Made by a program: the position numbers and the translations under genes. DNA of 64,000 nucleotides from Erwinia pyrifoliae DSM 12163. GTDB lineage: Bacteria; Pseudomonadota; Gammaproteobacteria; Enterobacterales; Enterobacteriaceae. Location: assembly GCF_000026985.1 (NCBI RefSeq), contig NC_017390.1, forward strand, positions 3,373,208 through 3,437,207. The letters run 5' to 3'. This document shows, piece by piece, positions 1 to 7,661 of the stretch (positions are counted from its first letter, which is position 1; each line of letters opens with the position of its first letter). The notes under the pieces are model-generated. The model had not been told where the DNA came from. It saw only the letters and a program-made list of their open reading frames with translations, and ran no database searches.

Positions 1-211
1 CAAAATAACGTAGGGTCGGAGCCGAAAGCTGCAACGCCCGCCCCAACAACTCATCGTCTAGCGACGCATTTACCGTCAGCTCTGCCAATGCAAAAAACTG
101 TTCCGCCCGATGCTGCAACCAGACGACGCCGTCATCGACCGTTAGCTGTTGGTCTGTGCCAGGATTGTCGAGCCAGCGCTGCGCCCACTGTAGCAATTCA
201 GTTGATCTCAT
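1..211 (-). CDS. hrpG: HrpG, T3SS accessory protein (partial, runs off left edge)
   Basis: The first 70 codons are present; the rest lies outside the window. The ATG at 211 overlaps the end of hrpF by 14 bp, as expected for translational coupling. The peptide begins MRSTELLQWAQRWLDNP and is acidic and Trp/Leu-rich. HrpG is a small cytoplasmic accessory (chaperone-like) protein of group I Hrp systems. Identification rests mainly on its place directly after hrpF; hrcC should follow to the left. It is expected to be transcribed from the hrp box upstream of hrpF. Confidence 0.8.
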   Translation of the reverse strand, partial: MRSTELLQWAQRWLDNPGTDQQLTVDDGVVWLQHRAEQFFALAELTVNASLDDELLGRALQLSAPTLRYF

Positions 212-422
212 TGATGATGGCTTTAGCAAGCCCGTGTTTAACCGTCAGCTCCTGGCTCGCCGCCCAGCTGGCGTTGGAAAGTCCCATACTGGCCTCAAAA
301 AAGGCAAAACTGTCCTCCTGGCTGTAACCTTCACTGGCATTCAGGGTGGCATCGTCCAGTTGGGTTTGTGCTTTATCAAACTGACTGTCCAGGCGGCGCT
401 GAAGCGGGCTGAGTGATGACAT
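198..422 (-). CDS. hrpF: HrpF, small T3SS accessory protein
   Basis: A 74-residue acidic protein, size and position typical of HrpF, first gene of the hrpF-hrpG-hrcC transcription unit (hrpC operon). The sequence has the Ser/Asp/Gln-rich helical character of small Hrp export-apparatus partners and no signal peptide or membrane segment. A consensus hrp box lies 34 bp upstream (456-483). The stop overlaps the hrpG start. Biochemical role is poorly defined in the family; it is thought to act with HrpG as a co-chaperone. Confidence 0.85.
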   Translation of the reverse strand: MSSLSPLQRRLDSQFDKAQTQLDDATLNASEGYSQEDSFAFFEASMGLSNASWAASQELTVKHGLAKAIINEIN

Positions 423-455
423 AATTAAACTCTCTCATTGAGTGGGTCCTGTCAT

Positions 456-483
456 TGAGTGGGATGGGGCGCGGCGGAGTTCC
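456..483 (-). promoter_or_regulatory. HrpL-dependent hrp box for the hrpF operon
   Basis: Read on the minus strand it is GGAACT, 15 bp, CCACTCA, an exact match to GGAAC(C/T)-N15/16-CCACNNA recognised by the ECF sigma factor HrpL. It sits 34 bp upstream of the hrpF ATG, inside the hrpE-hrpF gap. The CCACTCA half is repeated 17 bp further downstream (436-446 against 453-463 share CATTGAGTGGG on the plus strand). Confidence 0.9.
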
Positions 484-511
484 GTGGTGAAGTGAAGTTT
501 TTTGTAGCGGC

Positions 512-1102
512 TTAGCACGCTGCCTGAGGAGGGAGTAAATGGCGCACCGCCTGCTGCCAGTCAAGGCACAATTCACCGTTAGCGGTGACCAGTTTCAGGC
601 TATCTTGCGCCAGCGACTCATCCGGCTGTAGCTGCCAGGCCAGGTGGGCATGACTGCGTAACCAGTCGGCGATCTCAACCTGCTGTGCCGGATGACAATA
701 AAGGCTGCCCTGTTCAGCCAGGGTTTTTGCCCGCAGCAGTTGACGTAATAGCGCCGCCAGCCGCTGTGTTTGCGGTACTTCAGTCAGCAACTGGCTAAGC
801 GCCTGCGTCAGCACGCTGTCCATCACGTCAAGCACCTGTTCCTCCAGCTGCTGATATTGCTGCTGCCAGCTTTGCAGCAGCGTATCTGCCTGCTGCCAGA
901 AGGCCTGCTCGGCGCGCTGTTGCGCACTCAACATCTCGGCTTCTTTCTGCCGCTCCGCTTCTTCCAGCATCGCCTGTGCCTGTTGCCGGGCCTGCTGCAG
1001 GATCTCCTGCCCCTGCTGCTGAATGCACAGCTGTGCCTGACCGATCACGGGTGCCAGATCGGCCTCCGCGTTCAGCAGGGTAATTCTTTTACGCGTCAAC
1101 AT
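512..1102 (-). CDS. hrpE: HrpE, T3SS ATPase stator (HrpE/YscL/FliH family)
   Basis: A 196-residue protein that links the ATPase HrcN to the sorting platform and restrains it. The start at 1102 (MLTRKRITLLNAEADL) was chosen because the longer frame from 1270 only covers hrpD in another frame and has no family-like N-terminus. Residues about 25-95 are Gln/Glu/Ala-rich heptad-like sequence, the coiled coil typical of YscL/FliH stators, followed by a globular C-terminal part. It overlaps the end of hrpD by 7 bp and is the last gene of the hrpA-hrpB-hrcJ-hrpD-hrpE operon. Confidence 0.92.
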   Translation of the reverse strand: MLTRKRITLLNAEADLAPVIGQAQLCIQQQGQEILQQARQQAQAMLEEAERQKEAEMLSAQQRAEQAFWQQADTLLQSWQQQYQQLEEQVLDVMDSVLTQALSQLLTEVPQTQRLAALLRQLLRAKTLAEQGSLYCHPAQQVEIADWLRSHAHLAWQLQPDESLAQDSLKLVTANGELCLDWQQAVRHLLPPQAAC

Positions 1103-1686
1103 AGTGGCTCCTGCGAGGCATACCAGAAAACCGCCTGCCACAGCGGTAGCAGACGGACAGGAAATTCGGCTATTGTCGGCAGCTGCTCCACCGCCTGTAC
1201 CGCTTCTTGCGGGAAGGATAGCCGTAACCTTGGCCAGCACTGCGGCCCGGCGCGCATATTCAGCAGCCACAAACCCTTGATATCGCCCTCATCGCCGGGT
1301 AACCCGTCAAGCATGGGTAGCCACAGCCCGGGGCGCATCCCTTGGGCAATACGCCGACACCAGCGCTGTTGTTCCGGCAGCAGCGTGGTTTGGGTACTGC
1401 CACGCCAGCACACTTCCGCCGCCAGCCTTAAAGCCAGCTGGCGTTGCGACAGCGTTAGATTGAGCCATGCCAACAGATCGCCATCGACGGGGGTAAGCGC
1501 CGTTGCCAGCTGAAGCTGCTGGCAAATCATCGCATGATGGGTGCGGGCCAGCGCCGCCAGCCGGGTAGCCTCAAGCTGGTAAAAACTGGCCTGCCGCCAC
1601 TGCGGATCGGCCGTCAGCCAGCAGTCAATGCACCACCAGCGCAGCCAGCGTAGCCCTGCATCGTCAGCAGCGGGCATTTCACTCAT
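1096..1686 (-). CDS. hrpD: HrpD, T3SS accessory protein
   Basis: A 196-residue Trp- and Leu-rich cytoplasmic protein between hrcJ and hrpE, where HrpD lies in group I Hrp clusters. It occupies the place of YscK-type proteins, which bind the sorting platform, but I see no diagnostic motif. The ATG at 1686 overlaps the hrcJ stop by 8 bp, and its own stop overlaps the hrpE start by 7 bp, so translation is probably coupled. Function is assigned by position. Confidence 0.87.
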   Translation of the reverse strand: MSEMPAADDAGLRWLRWWCIDCWLTADPQWRQASFYQLEATRLAALARTHHAMICQQLQLATALTPVDGDLLAWLNLTLSQRQLALRLAAEVCWRGSTQTTLLPEQQRWCRRIAQGMRPGLWLPMLDGLPGDEGDIKGLWLLNMRAGPQCWPRLRLSFPQEAVQAVEQLPTIAEFPVRLLPLWQAVFWYASQEPLC

Positions 1687-2458
1687 CTTTCTGCCCCGGC
1701 GGCGGTTGCTGCCGTTGACGATAGCGTTGCCAGTGCGGCCAACCCAGCACGCCCGCTACCACCATCAGGATCAGCACGCCAATCATGCCGCTCAGCCAGC
1801 TTAACTGTGCCGATTGCTCTGGCGTGACCAAAAACGGACCAAAGGACACCTTCGGCGGTTTATCCTGATAACTCTCGGCGGGAACGAAGACAATCGCCAG
1901 ATCTTTGTCTGACCGACCGGCCAGGCCCGGCAGGCTGCTGGCAACCATGCGCCGGATGCGCGGTTCGATAATGTCGGGGTCGAGATCGGGGCGATATTTG
2001 ATAAACACCGCTGCGCTGGCGGGCTGCACCGGTTCACCCGGCGCAATGCGCTCCGGTAGCACCACATGTACCCGGGCGACGATCACCCCGTCAATCTGAC
2101 TCAGGGTCGATTCAACTTCCTGGGATAAGGCATAAATGTAGCGCGCCCGTTCTTCCAGCGGCGTGGAGATCACGCCGTTCTTTTGGAACACCTCGCCAAG
2201 GTTGGTGCGCGCCGGTCGCGGCAAACCCGCCGCATCAAGAATATGTACCGCCCGATTTAACTCTGCGGCATCTACCATCACGGTAATACCGTCTTTATTG
2301 GCCAGTTTTTCCGCCTGGATATGATAACGACCCAGCTCCGCCGCCACTTCGTTGGCGTCGTTTTCTGTCAGACCATGATTGAGTTCGACCTGGTCATTGC
2401 AGCCGACCAGCAGCAGTACCGGCAGCAAAAGCAGTATCTTGAAAGATAATTTAGCCAT
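1679..2458 (-). CDS. hrcJ: HrcJ, T3SS inner-membrane ring lipoprotein
   Basis: A 259-residue SctJ/YscJ/FliF-family protein forming the inner-membrane MS-ring. Residues 1-19 are a lipoprotein signal ending LLLVGC, with lipidation expected at C20. The two ring-building motifs follow: the RBM1 region about residues 25-85 (ENDANEVAAELGRYHIQAEK) and the RBM2 region about 110-190 (PERIAPGEPVQPASAAVFIKYR). A membrane anchor lies at about 218-240 (WLSGMIGVLILMVVAGVLGW), with a short basic tail. It follows hrpB by 6 bp. Confidence 0.97.
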   Translation of the reverse strand: MAKLSFKILLLLPVLLLVGCNDQVELNHGLTENDANEVAAELGRYHIQAEKLANKDGITVMVDAAELNRAVHILDAAGLPRPARTNLGEVFQKNGVISTPLEERARYIYALSQEVESTLSQIDGVIVARVHVVLPERIAPGEPVQPASAAVFIKYRPDLDPDIIEPRIRRMVASSLPGLAGRSDKDLAIVFVPAESYQDKPPKVSFGPFLVTPEQSAQLSWLSGMIGVLILMVVAGVLGWPHWQRYRQRQQPPPGQKDE

Positions 2459-2464
2459 AGGGGG

Positions 2465-2827
2465 TTACTGCAAGTTGGTCAGTTTTTCCAGACTCTGTAC
2501 GCCTTTGCCAACCAGTTTTGCGTTGAGCAGGCTCTCCAGATAATAGGAGGATAAGGTGCGGTTAGCGGCCATCACGCTTTGCGAATCAAGACTGCGCGAG
2601 ACCTTCGCCAGCGCTCTGTCTGCCTGGTTGGCATGGCCACTGGCAGTCTCAGACAGGCTGGTGACTTTGTTTATCCAGGATTGATTGTCACTGCTTGCCG
2701 TTTTAGCGGGCGCCTGCAGCGCAGCGCTGAACCAGGAAGCATCCGCCGTGTGGCTGGCGGCAGAACTGACCTCACTATCCCCTGCGCTGACGGCGAGAGA
2801 CTGGGCGTTACCGGCATTGATTTTCAT
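2465..2827 (-). CDS. hrpB: HrpB, T3SS inner-rod-type protein
   Basis: A 120-residue Ser/Ala-rich protein with no membrane segment, encoded between hrpA (pilin) and hrcJ as in Erwinia and Pseudomonas syringae. HrpB is an early secreted protein thought to form the inner rod between basal body and pilus. The C-terminal half (about 60-118) is amphipathic helix, ending in LESLLNAKLVGKGVQSLEKL, consistent with rod packing. Confidence 0.9.
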   Translation of the reverse strand: MKINAGNAQSLAVSAGDSEVSSAASHTADASWFSAALQAPAKTASSDNQSWINKVTSLSETASGHANQADRALAKVSRSLDSQSVMAANRTLSSYYLESLLNAKLVGKGVQSLEKLTNLQ

Positions 2828-2895
2828 AGCTCATCCTCATCGGCAGCGACAAAAAAATCCGGGCGGAGGTTAAGCACCTGGCGCCCGGCTAATCA

Positions 2896-3099
2896 TCAGA
2901 ACTGAATAGCTTTAGCCGCGTTGTGGCCAGAGTTCAAGGACTTAGAAGCAGAGTCCATTTTGCCATCAAGGATGGAGTTCTGGGTATCCATCTTCATTTT
3001 AGACGCCTGCGCATTGGCAGACTCGGTCAGTGACTGACCCATTGCTGATTCAAGAGTTTTAGATGCTGAACTGCTTGCGCTTGTAAGAAGACCGCTCAT
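2896..3099 (-). CDS. hrpA: HrpA, Hrp pilin
   Basis: A 67-residue Ser/Ala/Lys-rich protein, the pilin that polymerises into the long Hrp pilus across the plant cell wall. It is the first gene after a perfect hrp box at 3158-3185 and starts the hrpA-hrpB-hrcJ-hrpD-hrpE operon. Low sequence complexity, absence of Cys and Trp, and a hydrophilic helical C-terminus fit this fast-evolving family. Start by position and by the AGAGA ribosome-binding site at 3105-3109. Confidence 0.93.
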   Translation of the reverse strand: MSGLLTSASSSASKTLESAMGQSLTESANAQASKMKMDTQNSILDGKMDSASKSLNSGHNAAKAIQF

Positions 3100-3157
3100 T
3101 TTAATCTCTCCAATTATTGAGGTTGCGTTTCAAGAACATCACACAATGTTCGTTAAT

Positions 3158-3185
3158 TAAGTGGCGGACAGTTTCGATCGGTTCC
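3158..3185 (-). promoter_or_regulatory. HrpL-dependent hrp box for the hrpA operon
   Basis: On the minus strand GGAACC, 15 bp, CCACTTA, an exact match to the hrp box. It lies 58 bp upstream of the hrpA start in the hrpA-hrpS gap. Confidence 0.93.
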
Positions 3186-3221
3186 CGTGAAACGCCATAT
3201 TTTTATTTTTTTTCGCTGCGT

Positions 3222-4196
3222 TTACTGGCCGATAACCCGGCTGGTAGCCACGTTCAATAATTTGATGCGGTGATATAGCGTGCGTAACGGAATGCCCAAT
3301 TCCTGCGCCGCATCATCAATGCTGTGACCGTGACGCACCAGGCAATCATGGATCACGTTCTTCTCAATGCGCCGCATCAGCTCTTTCAACTGCGGTCTTT
3401 CCTGCCCGCAATGACAGGAAAGACCCAGCGGCGGGAGTCCCAGCACGAAACGTTCAGCGGCGGCTTTCAGCTCGCGGATATTTCCCGGCCAGCTATAACT
3501 CAACAGGCATTCATAGTGTTCCTGAGTGATTTCGCGTGGCGCGCACTGCAGCGTGCTCGCCGCCTTTTGAATAAAAGAACGAAACAGCGGGATGATCACC
3601 TCAATGCGCGCCCGTAAAGGCTGCAATTGAATACTGACGGTATTCAGTCGGAAATAGAGATCGCGTCGGAAACTGCCGCGCTCTACCAGGGTTAACAAAG
3701 GCGTTTGCGTGGCGACAATGACGCGCATATTGACCGGGGTAAACTGGGTTCCGCCAAGACGTTCAACGCCCCTGTTTTCCAGCACGCGGAGCATTTTTGC
3801 CTGTAGTGAAAGTGGCATGCTGTCAATCTCGTCCAAAAACAAAATACCGTTATCCGCTGCTTCCACATAGCCAGCGCGCGCCTGCCCGGCCCCGGTATAA
3901 GCACCGTTATTGATGCCAAACAGTTCGCTTTCTGCCAGCGTTTCGGGAATTGCCGCGCAGTTAACCGCAACCAATTTCCCCTTGCAGCCGGAGAGTTGAT
4001 GAATTTTTCGTGCCAGCGTGTCTTTTCCGGTTCCGGTCTCCCCCTCCAGTACCAAATCAATCTTCAAAGGTGCAACTGTTTTGATCATCTCAGACAATGT
4101 GTCGTGGATATCGATGGGTTGTTCTTCTGTCAAAGAGATGTGCTCTCTCCGTCCCGGCCATGGCCGGGACGAGTGTTCACTATTCCTGATGTTCAT
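3222..4196 (-). CDS. hrpS: HrpS, sigma-54 enhancer-binding activator of hrpL
   Basis: A 324-residue NtrC-family AAA+ activator without a receiver domain, as usual for HrpS. Walker A is GETGTGKD at 52-59; the sigma-54 contact loop is GAYTGA at 98-103 (Tyr in place of the usual Phe); Walker B is ILFLDEID near 118-125. A Fis-type helix-turn-helix occupies about 275-315 (DDAAQELGIPLRTLYHRIK). It drives RpoN-dependent transcription of hrpL. Codons 9-16 contain a perfect 22-bp palindrome (4150-4171). It is transcribed away from hrpY with a 361-bp gap. Confidence 0.97.
   Translation of the reverse strand: MNIRNSEHSSRPWPGRREHISLTEEQPIDIHDTLSEMIKTVAPLKIDLVLEGETGTGKDTLARKIHQLSGCKGKLVAVNCAAIPETLAESELFGINNGAYTGAGQARAGYVEAADNGILFLDEIDSMPLSLQAKMLRVLENRGVERLGGTQFTPVNMRVIVATQTPLLTLVERGSFRRDLYFRLNTVSIQLQPLRARIEVIIPLFRSFIQKAASTLQCAPREITQEHYECLLSYSWPGNIRELKAAAERFVLGLPPLGLSCHCGQERPQLKELMRRIEKNVIHDCLVRHGHSIDDAAQELGIPLRTLYHRIKLLNVATSRVIGQ
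4150..4171. repeat. 22-bp perfect palindrome inside the start of hrpS
   Basis: The segment is self-complementary over 22 bp with CCATGG at its centre (half-site CGTCCCGGCCA). It encodes part of the SRPWPGRR stretch of HrpS, 26-47 nt after the start codon. On the mRNA it would form a strong stem close to the initiation region. Confidence 0.85.
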
Positions 4197-4557
4197 AAAA
4201 AATTACCCCTGCCCCTATCCATTATTTTTTTTTACATCGCTTCACTAACACAGCCCTGTTACAGCCCGAATACAAGACACAATTAATTACATTTATGCCT
4301 ATAATATTTACTGTGAGTTTACGCTGCCATTAAGAAATACCCATACTAACGTTAAGAAACCATCGTCATAGGCTGAACATTAAGTAAGGAACCTTCAGGG
4401 GGCAATGTAGGGATTGCCCTACAAGCGGGTCATAAAATGGAAGCGGTTACACTCCGCGACCATTTTATACTGCTGTTTTAAATGGATTTTTTAAATATGG
4501 CGTGCTAAGAAAAATTTGCCAAAGGGGGAGGAGCCAGAGACGAATATAAGAGAATTC
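4197..4557. other. hrpS-hrpY intergenic region with two inverted repeats
   Basis: No gene is seen. Two stem-loops are present: GGGCAAT/ATTGCCC at 4400-4406 and 4413-4419, and TAAAATGG/CCATTTTA at 4433-4440 and 4460-4467 with an inner GCGG/CCGC pair. The second may end hrpY transcription although no T-tract follows. The AT-rich remainder should hold the hrpS promoter; I could not assign -35/-10 elements with confidence. Confidence 0.6.
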
Positions 4558-5199
4558 CTAAGTAATCAGACAATGACTAATGGCGTATTTCACGATGTCT
4601 GCATTGGTGGTAAACATCATTTTTTCCATTAAGCGTGCTTTATGTGTGCTGACGGTCTTATTGCTGATAGCCAGCGCTTCGGCAATGTGATTAACTCCCC
4701 TGCCGCGCGCTAACATCAGCATAATTTGCATTTCCCGCGCGGTCAGGCGTTCATGCATCGCTTCACTCGCGTGTGTGTATTCGGCAAAAACAATCTGTTC
4801 CGCCAGAACGTGGTCAATAAAGCGCTGGCCACGCGCCACGCGGTGAATAGCAGCCAGCAATGTCTCCGGGTCGTTGTCTTTAGTGATATAGCCCAGCGCA
4901 CCACATTTCAGCACGCGCCGCGCAATCTGCGGCTCGCTGTACATAGTGAGTATCAGTATCGGCAGCTTTGGGTACTGTAAATGGATGCGGGTAACGAGGT
5001 CCTCGCCACAGACTCCCGGCATGCTCATATCCAGCAACAATAAATCAACCGGCTCAACGCGCAGCCCTTCCATCACCTGAGTGCCATTCCCGGCTTCGGC
5101 TACCACCACCAAACGTTCATCCAGCGAAAATATCTGCTTCAGTCCCTCACGCATGATGACATGGTCGTCCGCTACCATCAGGCGAATATTTTTATCCAT
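4558..5199 (-). CDS. hrpY: HrpY, response regulator of the HrpX/HrpY system
   Basis: A 213-residue NarL/FixJ-type response regulator. The receiver domain spans about 5-120 with acidic pocket D11/D12 and phospho-acceptor D57 (LLLLDMSMPG). A LuxR-type DNA-binding domain covers about 148-208 (LTAREMQIMLMLARG...ISNKTVSTHKARLMEKM). It is phosphorylated by HrpX and in Erwinia and Pantoea acts upstream of hrpS. The start is 3 bp downstream of the hrpX stop, so the two form an operon. Confidence 0.96.
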   Translation of the reverse strand: MDKNIRLMVADDHVIMREGLKQIFSLDERLVVVAEAGNGTQVMEGLRVEPVDLLLLDMSMPGVCGEDLVTRIHLQYPKLPILILTMYSEPQIARRVLKCGALGYITKDNDPETLLAAIHRVARGQRFIDHVLAEQIVFAEYTHASEAMHERLTAREMQIMLMLARGRGVNHIAEALAISNKTVSTHKARLMEKMMFTTNADIVKYAISHCLIT

Positions 5200-5202
5200 G
5201 TA

Positions 5203-6687
5203 TTATTCCATAACCTTATTATTATCATAAACTTGTACAATAGGAATGGTTAACGATATGCGTGTACCAATGTTCACTTTACTTTCAATTTCTACACTCC
5301 CCCCCAGCATACGCCCGCGCTCTCTCATGCTCATCAGGCCAAAAGCGTTGTCTTTACTGCTCTGGCAGTCAAAACCTCTGCCGTTGTCGCGTACGGTAAG
5401 GACCACCGAGTTAGCGTGGCGAACAAGTAGAATAATCACCTCAGAGGCGTGAGCATGGCGCGAGATATTGGTGAGAGATTCCTGTGCCACGCGAAAAGCC
5501 GCCGTAGCCTGTTCGTCATTCAGCCTGACTTCATGCTCAGGGGTAATTAAGCGACAGCAACAGCCAATATGACGGCTGATAAATTCATCCCGTAGCCATT
5601 CCAGTGCGGGCGTCAACCCCATATCTAATACGTTAGGACGCAGCCGGGTTGCCACATTACGCACCACCTGAATCGTTTTGTCCGTCAGGCCCATCAGATG
5701 CACAACGCGTTCATGCAGCAGCGGATTATCTTTGCTGAACTGGATACGCAGCATTGAGATGCCCATTCTTAGCGAGGTTAAATGTTGCCCCAGCTCATCG
5801 TGGATCTCCCGCGCGATCCGCTTACGCTCTTCTTCCCGCGAGACCTCACGCTGCCGCGCCAGCAGTCTCAGGCGCATATGTGAGTCTTCCAGCTTCCTTT
5901 CCGCATAATGGATCGCGGTAATATCGCGCCCAACCAACATCACGGAAATCAGGGTGCCATGACGATCAAATTCAGGTACGCAACGAATATGGTTGATCAC
6001 CGTCCCTGCTAACATCTTGTTGTCCGACTCCACCAGTTCTCCTTCGGCTTCCAGCTGGCTGTGCACCACCTCGCTCACCAGGCGATCGATATGCTTAACG
6101 CACGTCAGATCCCCCAGCAGTTCCCGGATCCGTCGCCCCCTCAGCTGTTCGGCCGATACGCACAGATGGCGTAATGCGGCGGGGTTGGCATACTGGCAAT
6201 TCAGACTGGTATCAAAACGCACCACCATATCCGGTGAGTTCTCGACTAATACCTGGAATTCCTGTTCTCTCGCATAAGACATCTGTTCCAGATGCTTACG
6301 TTCTCGCATATCCCTTACCACGCACATACTGTATTTGCCCTCTTCATAGACAAAAGGATTTGAGCTGACTTCAACAGGTATCAGCAGGCCCTGTTTGGTT
6401 TTATGATGGGTTTCAAAGGTCAACACGCTATCGTTGCCGCCCTCGCCCATCCGCTCCCACATGGCATAAATATCTTCTTTGCTCCATGCAGGATCGATAT
6501 CCGACACGGACATATTCAACAACTCATCATTGCGATAGCCCAACATGTGGCACGACTCGTCATTGACGTAAAAGAAACGGGTTTGGCTGTCAATCAGATA
6601 GACGGCGTCTTTCACCGTATTCAATGCAAACTCGAGCAATTTGAGCGGCTCACTGCTTGCACTCACCTGTCGCTCGGAAAATTGCAT
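5203..6687 (-). CDS. hrpX: HrpX, PAS-domain histidine kinase
   Basis: A 494-residue cytoplasmic sensor kinase with no membrane segment. Two PAS domains lie at about 15-128 and 143-258 (EFALNTVKDAVYLIDSQTRF and FQVLVENSPDMVVRF). The HisKA_3 dimerisation region carries the phospho-acceptor H296 (REIHDELGQHL), and the ATPase domain follows, with an N-box near 400 (QESLTNISRHAHA) and a G-box DNGRGF near 445. It phosphorylates HrpY; the signal is probably intracellular. Confidence 0.96.
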   Translation of the reverse strand: MQFSERQVSASSEPLKLLEFALNTVKDAVYLIDSQTRFFYVNDESCHMLGYRNDELLNMSVSDIDPAWSKEDIYAMWERMGEGGNDSVLTFETHHKTKQGLLIPVEVSSNPFVYEEGKYSMCVVRDMRERKHLEQMSYAREQEFQVLVENSPDMVVRFDTSLNCQYANPAALRHLCVSAEQLRGRRIRELLGDLTCVKHIDRLVSEVVHSQLEAEGELVESDNKMLAGTVINHIRCVPEFDRHGTLISVMLVGRDITAIHYAERKLEDSHMRLRLLARQREVSREEERKRIAREIHDELGQHLTSLRMGISMLRIQFSKDNPLLHERVVHLMGLTDKTIQVVRNVATRLRPNVLDMGLTPALEWLRDEFISRHIGCCCRLITPEHEVRLNDEQATAAFRVAQESLTNISRHAHASEVIILLVRHANSVVLTVRDNGRGFDCQSSKDNAFGLMSMRERGRMLGGSVEIESKVNIGTRISLTIPIVQVYDNNKVME

Positions 6688-6833
6688 CTCATCTCCTTTC
6701 TGTAAACATTGTTTACCCGATTAGGCTGCATATCTGCAATTTTGCAAAGTCGCATTAAGGCAGTGTCCAGACGGCAATACAGGACACTGTGCAATTCACT
6801 TTACGATTTAGCGAATTATCCGTCTATCCAACT

Positions 6834-7382
6834 TTAAGAAAATACTGACTGCTTCAGCGTGACGCGCGCGCGCGACAGACGTGAACGCACGGTGCCAATC
6901 GGGATATTTAAATGTGCTGCGATATCCTGATAGCTGCCGTCTTTCTCGACCAGCATGTTCATCAGACGGCGGGCATCTTCCGGCAATACGGCAATGGAAT
7001 TAAGCGTCGAGTTCAGCAGGCGCTGATATTCGGTGATATGGCTTGGATCGTCGCCCTGAGTCAGAATGATATCGTCGTCCAGCTCATCACAACGCGGCCG
7101 TCCGGACTGCAGGCGAAAATGGTTGCGTACTAAATTTAAGGCAATACCAAACACCCAGGTTTCTGGCCGTGACGCACCGGCGAATTTGTCACGGTTACGC
7201 AAAACTTCCAGCCAGGTCATTTGCTCCAGATCCTCGGCATCTTCGCGATGGGAAACGCGCTTGCGAATAAAATGATGCACGCGTCGCCCATGCTCACGAA
7301 AGATACCTTCCCAATCAATATTCAGCGGTAGCCCTTCGTTGACCGATGTGGGTTCTGTTGACTGCAGGTGAATTTCTGTCAT
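6834..7382 (-). CDS. hrpL: HrpL, ECF sigma factor, master regulator of the hrp regulon
   Basis: A 182-residue ECF sigma-70 factor. Region 2 lies at about 28-95 (HHFIRKRVSHREDAEDLEQMTWLEVLRN) and region 4 at about 122-178 (SIAVLPEDARRLMNMLVEKDGSYQDIAAHLNIPIGTVRSRLSRAR). It directs RNA polymerase to hrp boxes, of which this window shows several. A sigma-54 promoter lies 51 bp upstream (7434-7448), in line with activation by HrpS. Divergent from the hrpJ operon. Confidence 0.97.
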   Translation of the reverse strand: MTEIHLQSTEPTSVNEGLPLNIDWEGIFREHGRRVHHFIRKRVSHREDAEDLEQMTWLEVLRNRDKFAGASRPETWVFGIALNLVRNHFRLQSGRPRCDELDDDIILTQGDDPSHITEYQRLLNSTLNSIAVLPEDARRLMNMLVEKDGSYQDIAAHLNIPIGTVRSRLSRARVTLKQSVFS

Positions 7383-7433
7383 GGCTTGCTCCGTTACTCA
7401 ATCAGGTGATGCCTCAGCGGCGTCATCTCTTTA

Positions 7434-7448
7434 GCAAGGCTTATGCCA
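7434..7448 (-). promoter_or_regulatory. Sigma-54 (-24/-12) promoter of hrpL
   Basis: On the minus strand TGGCAT, 5 bp, TTGC, matching TGGCAC-N5-TTGC with one change. It sits 51 bp upstream of the hrpL ATG, as expected for the RpoN/HrpS-controlled hrpL gene. Confidence 0.88.
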
Positions 7449-7598
7449 AACAAAAATAATCTCATAAGCTACTGATAGTAATCGTTTGCTTTTTTTAACC
7501 TTCGCCATTCCTGGCAACTTATTGCCAGGATAAACGACCAGGTTTTGCAATAAATTGCAGACGTCGTTGGCCACTTTTTTTAACAACGGCATGACCAG

Positions 7599-7626
7599 GG
7601 AACCGATGCGCTAATCGCACCACACA
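7599..7626 (+). promoter_or_regulatory. HrpL-dependent hrp box for the hrpJ operon
   Basis: GGAACC, 15 bp, CCACACA: an exact hrp box 35 bp upstream of the hrpJ ATG at 7662. It should drive the eleven genes down to hrcU. Confidence 0.95.
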
Positions 7627-7661
7627 GTAGCAACTGCTCTCATCATTAAAGGTTCGCCAGG

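Noticed and set aside
4388..4420. hrp box in the hrpS-hrpY gap
   Set aside because: GGAACC at 4388-4393 is followed by no CCAC half at the right spacing.
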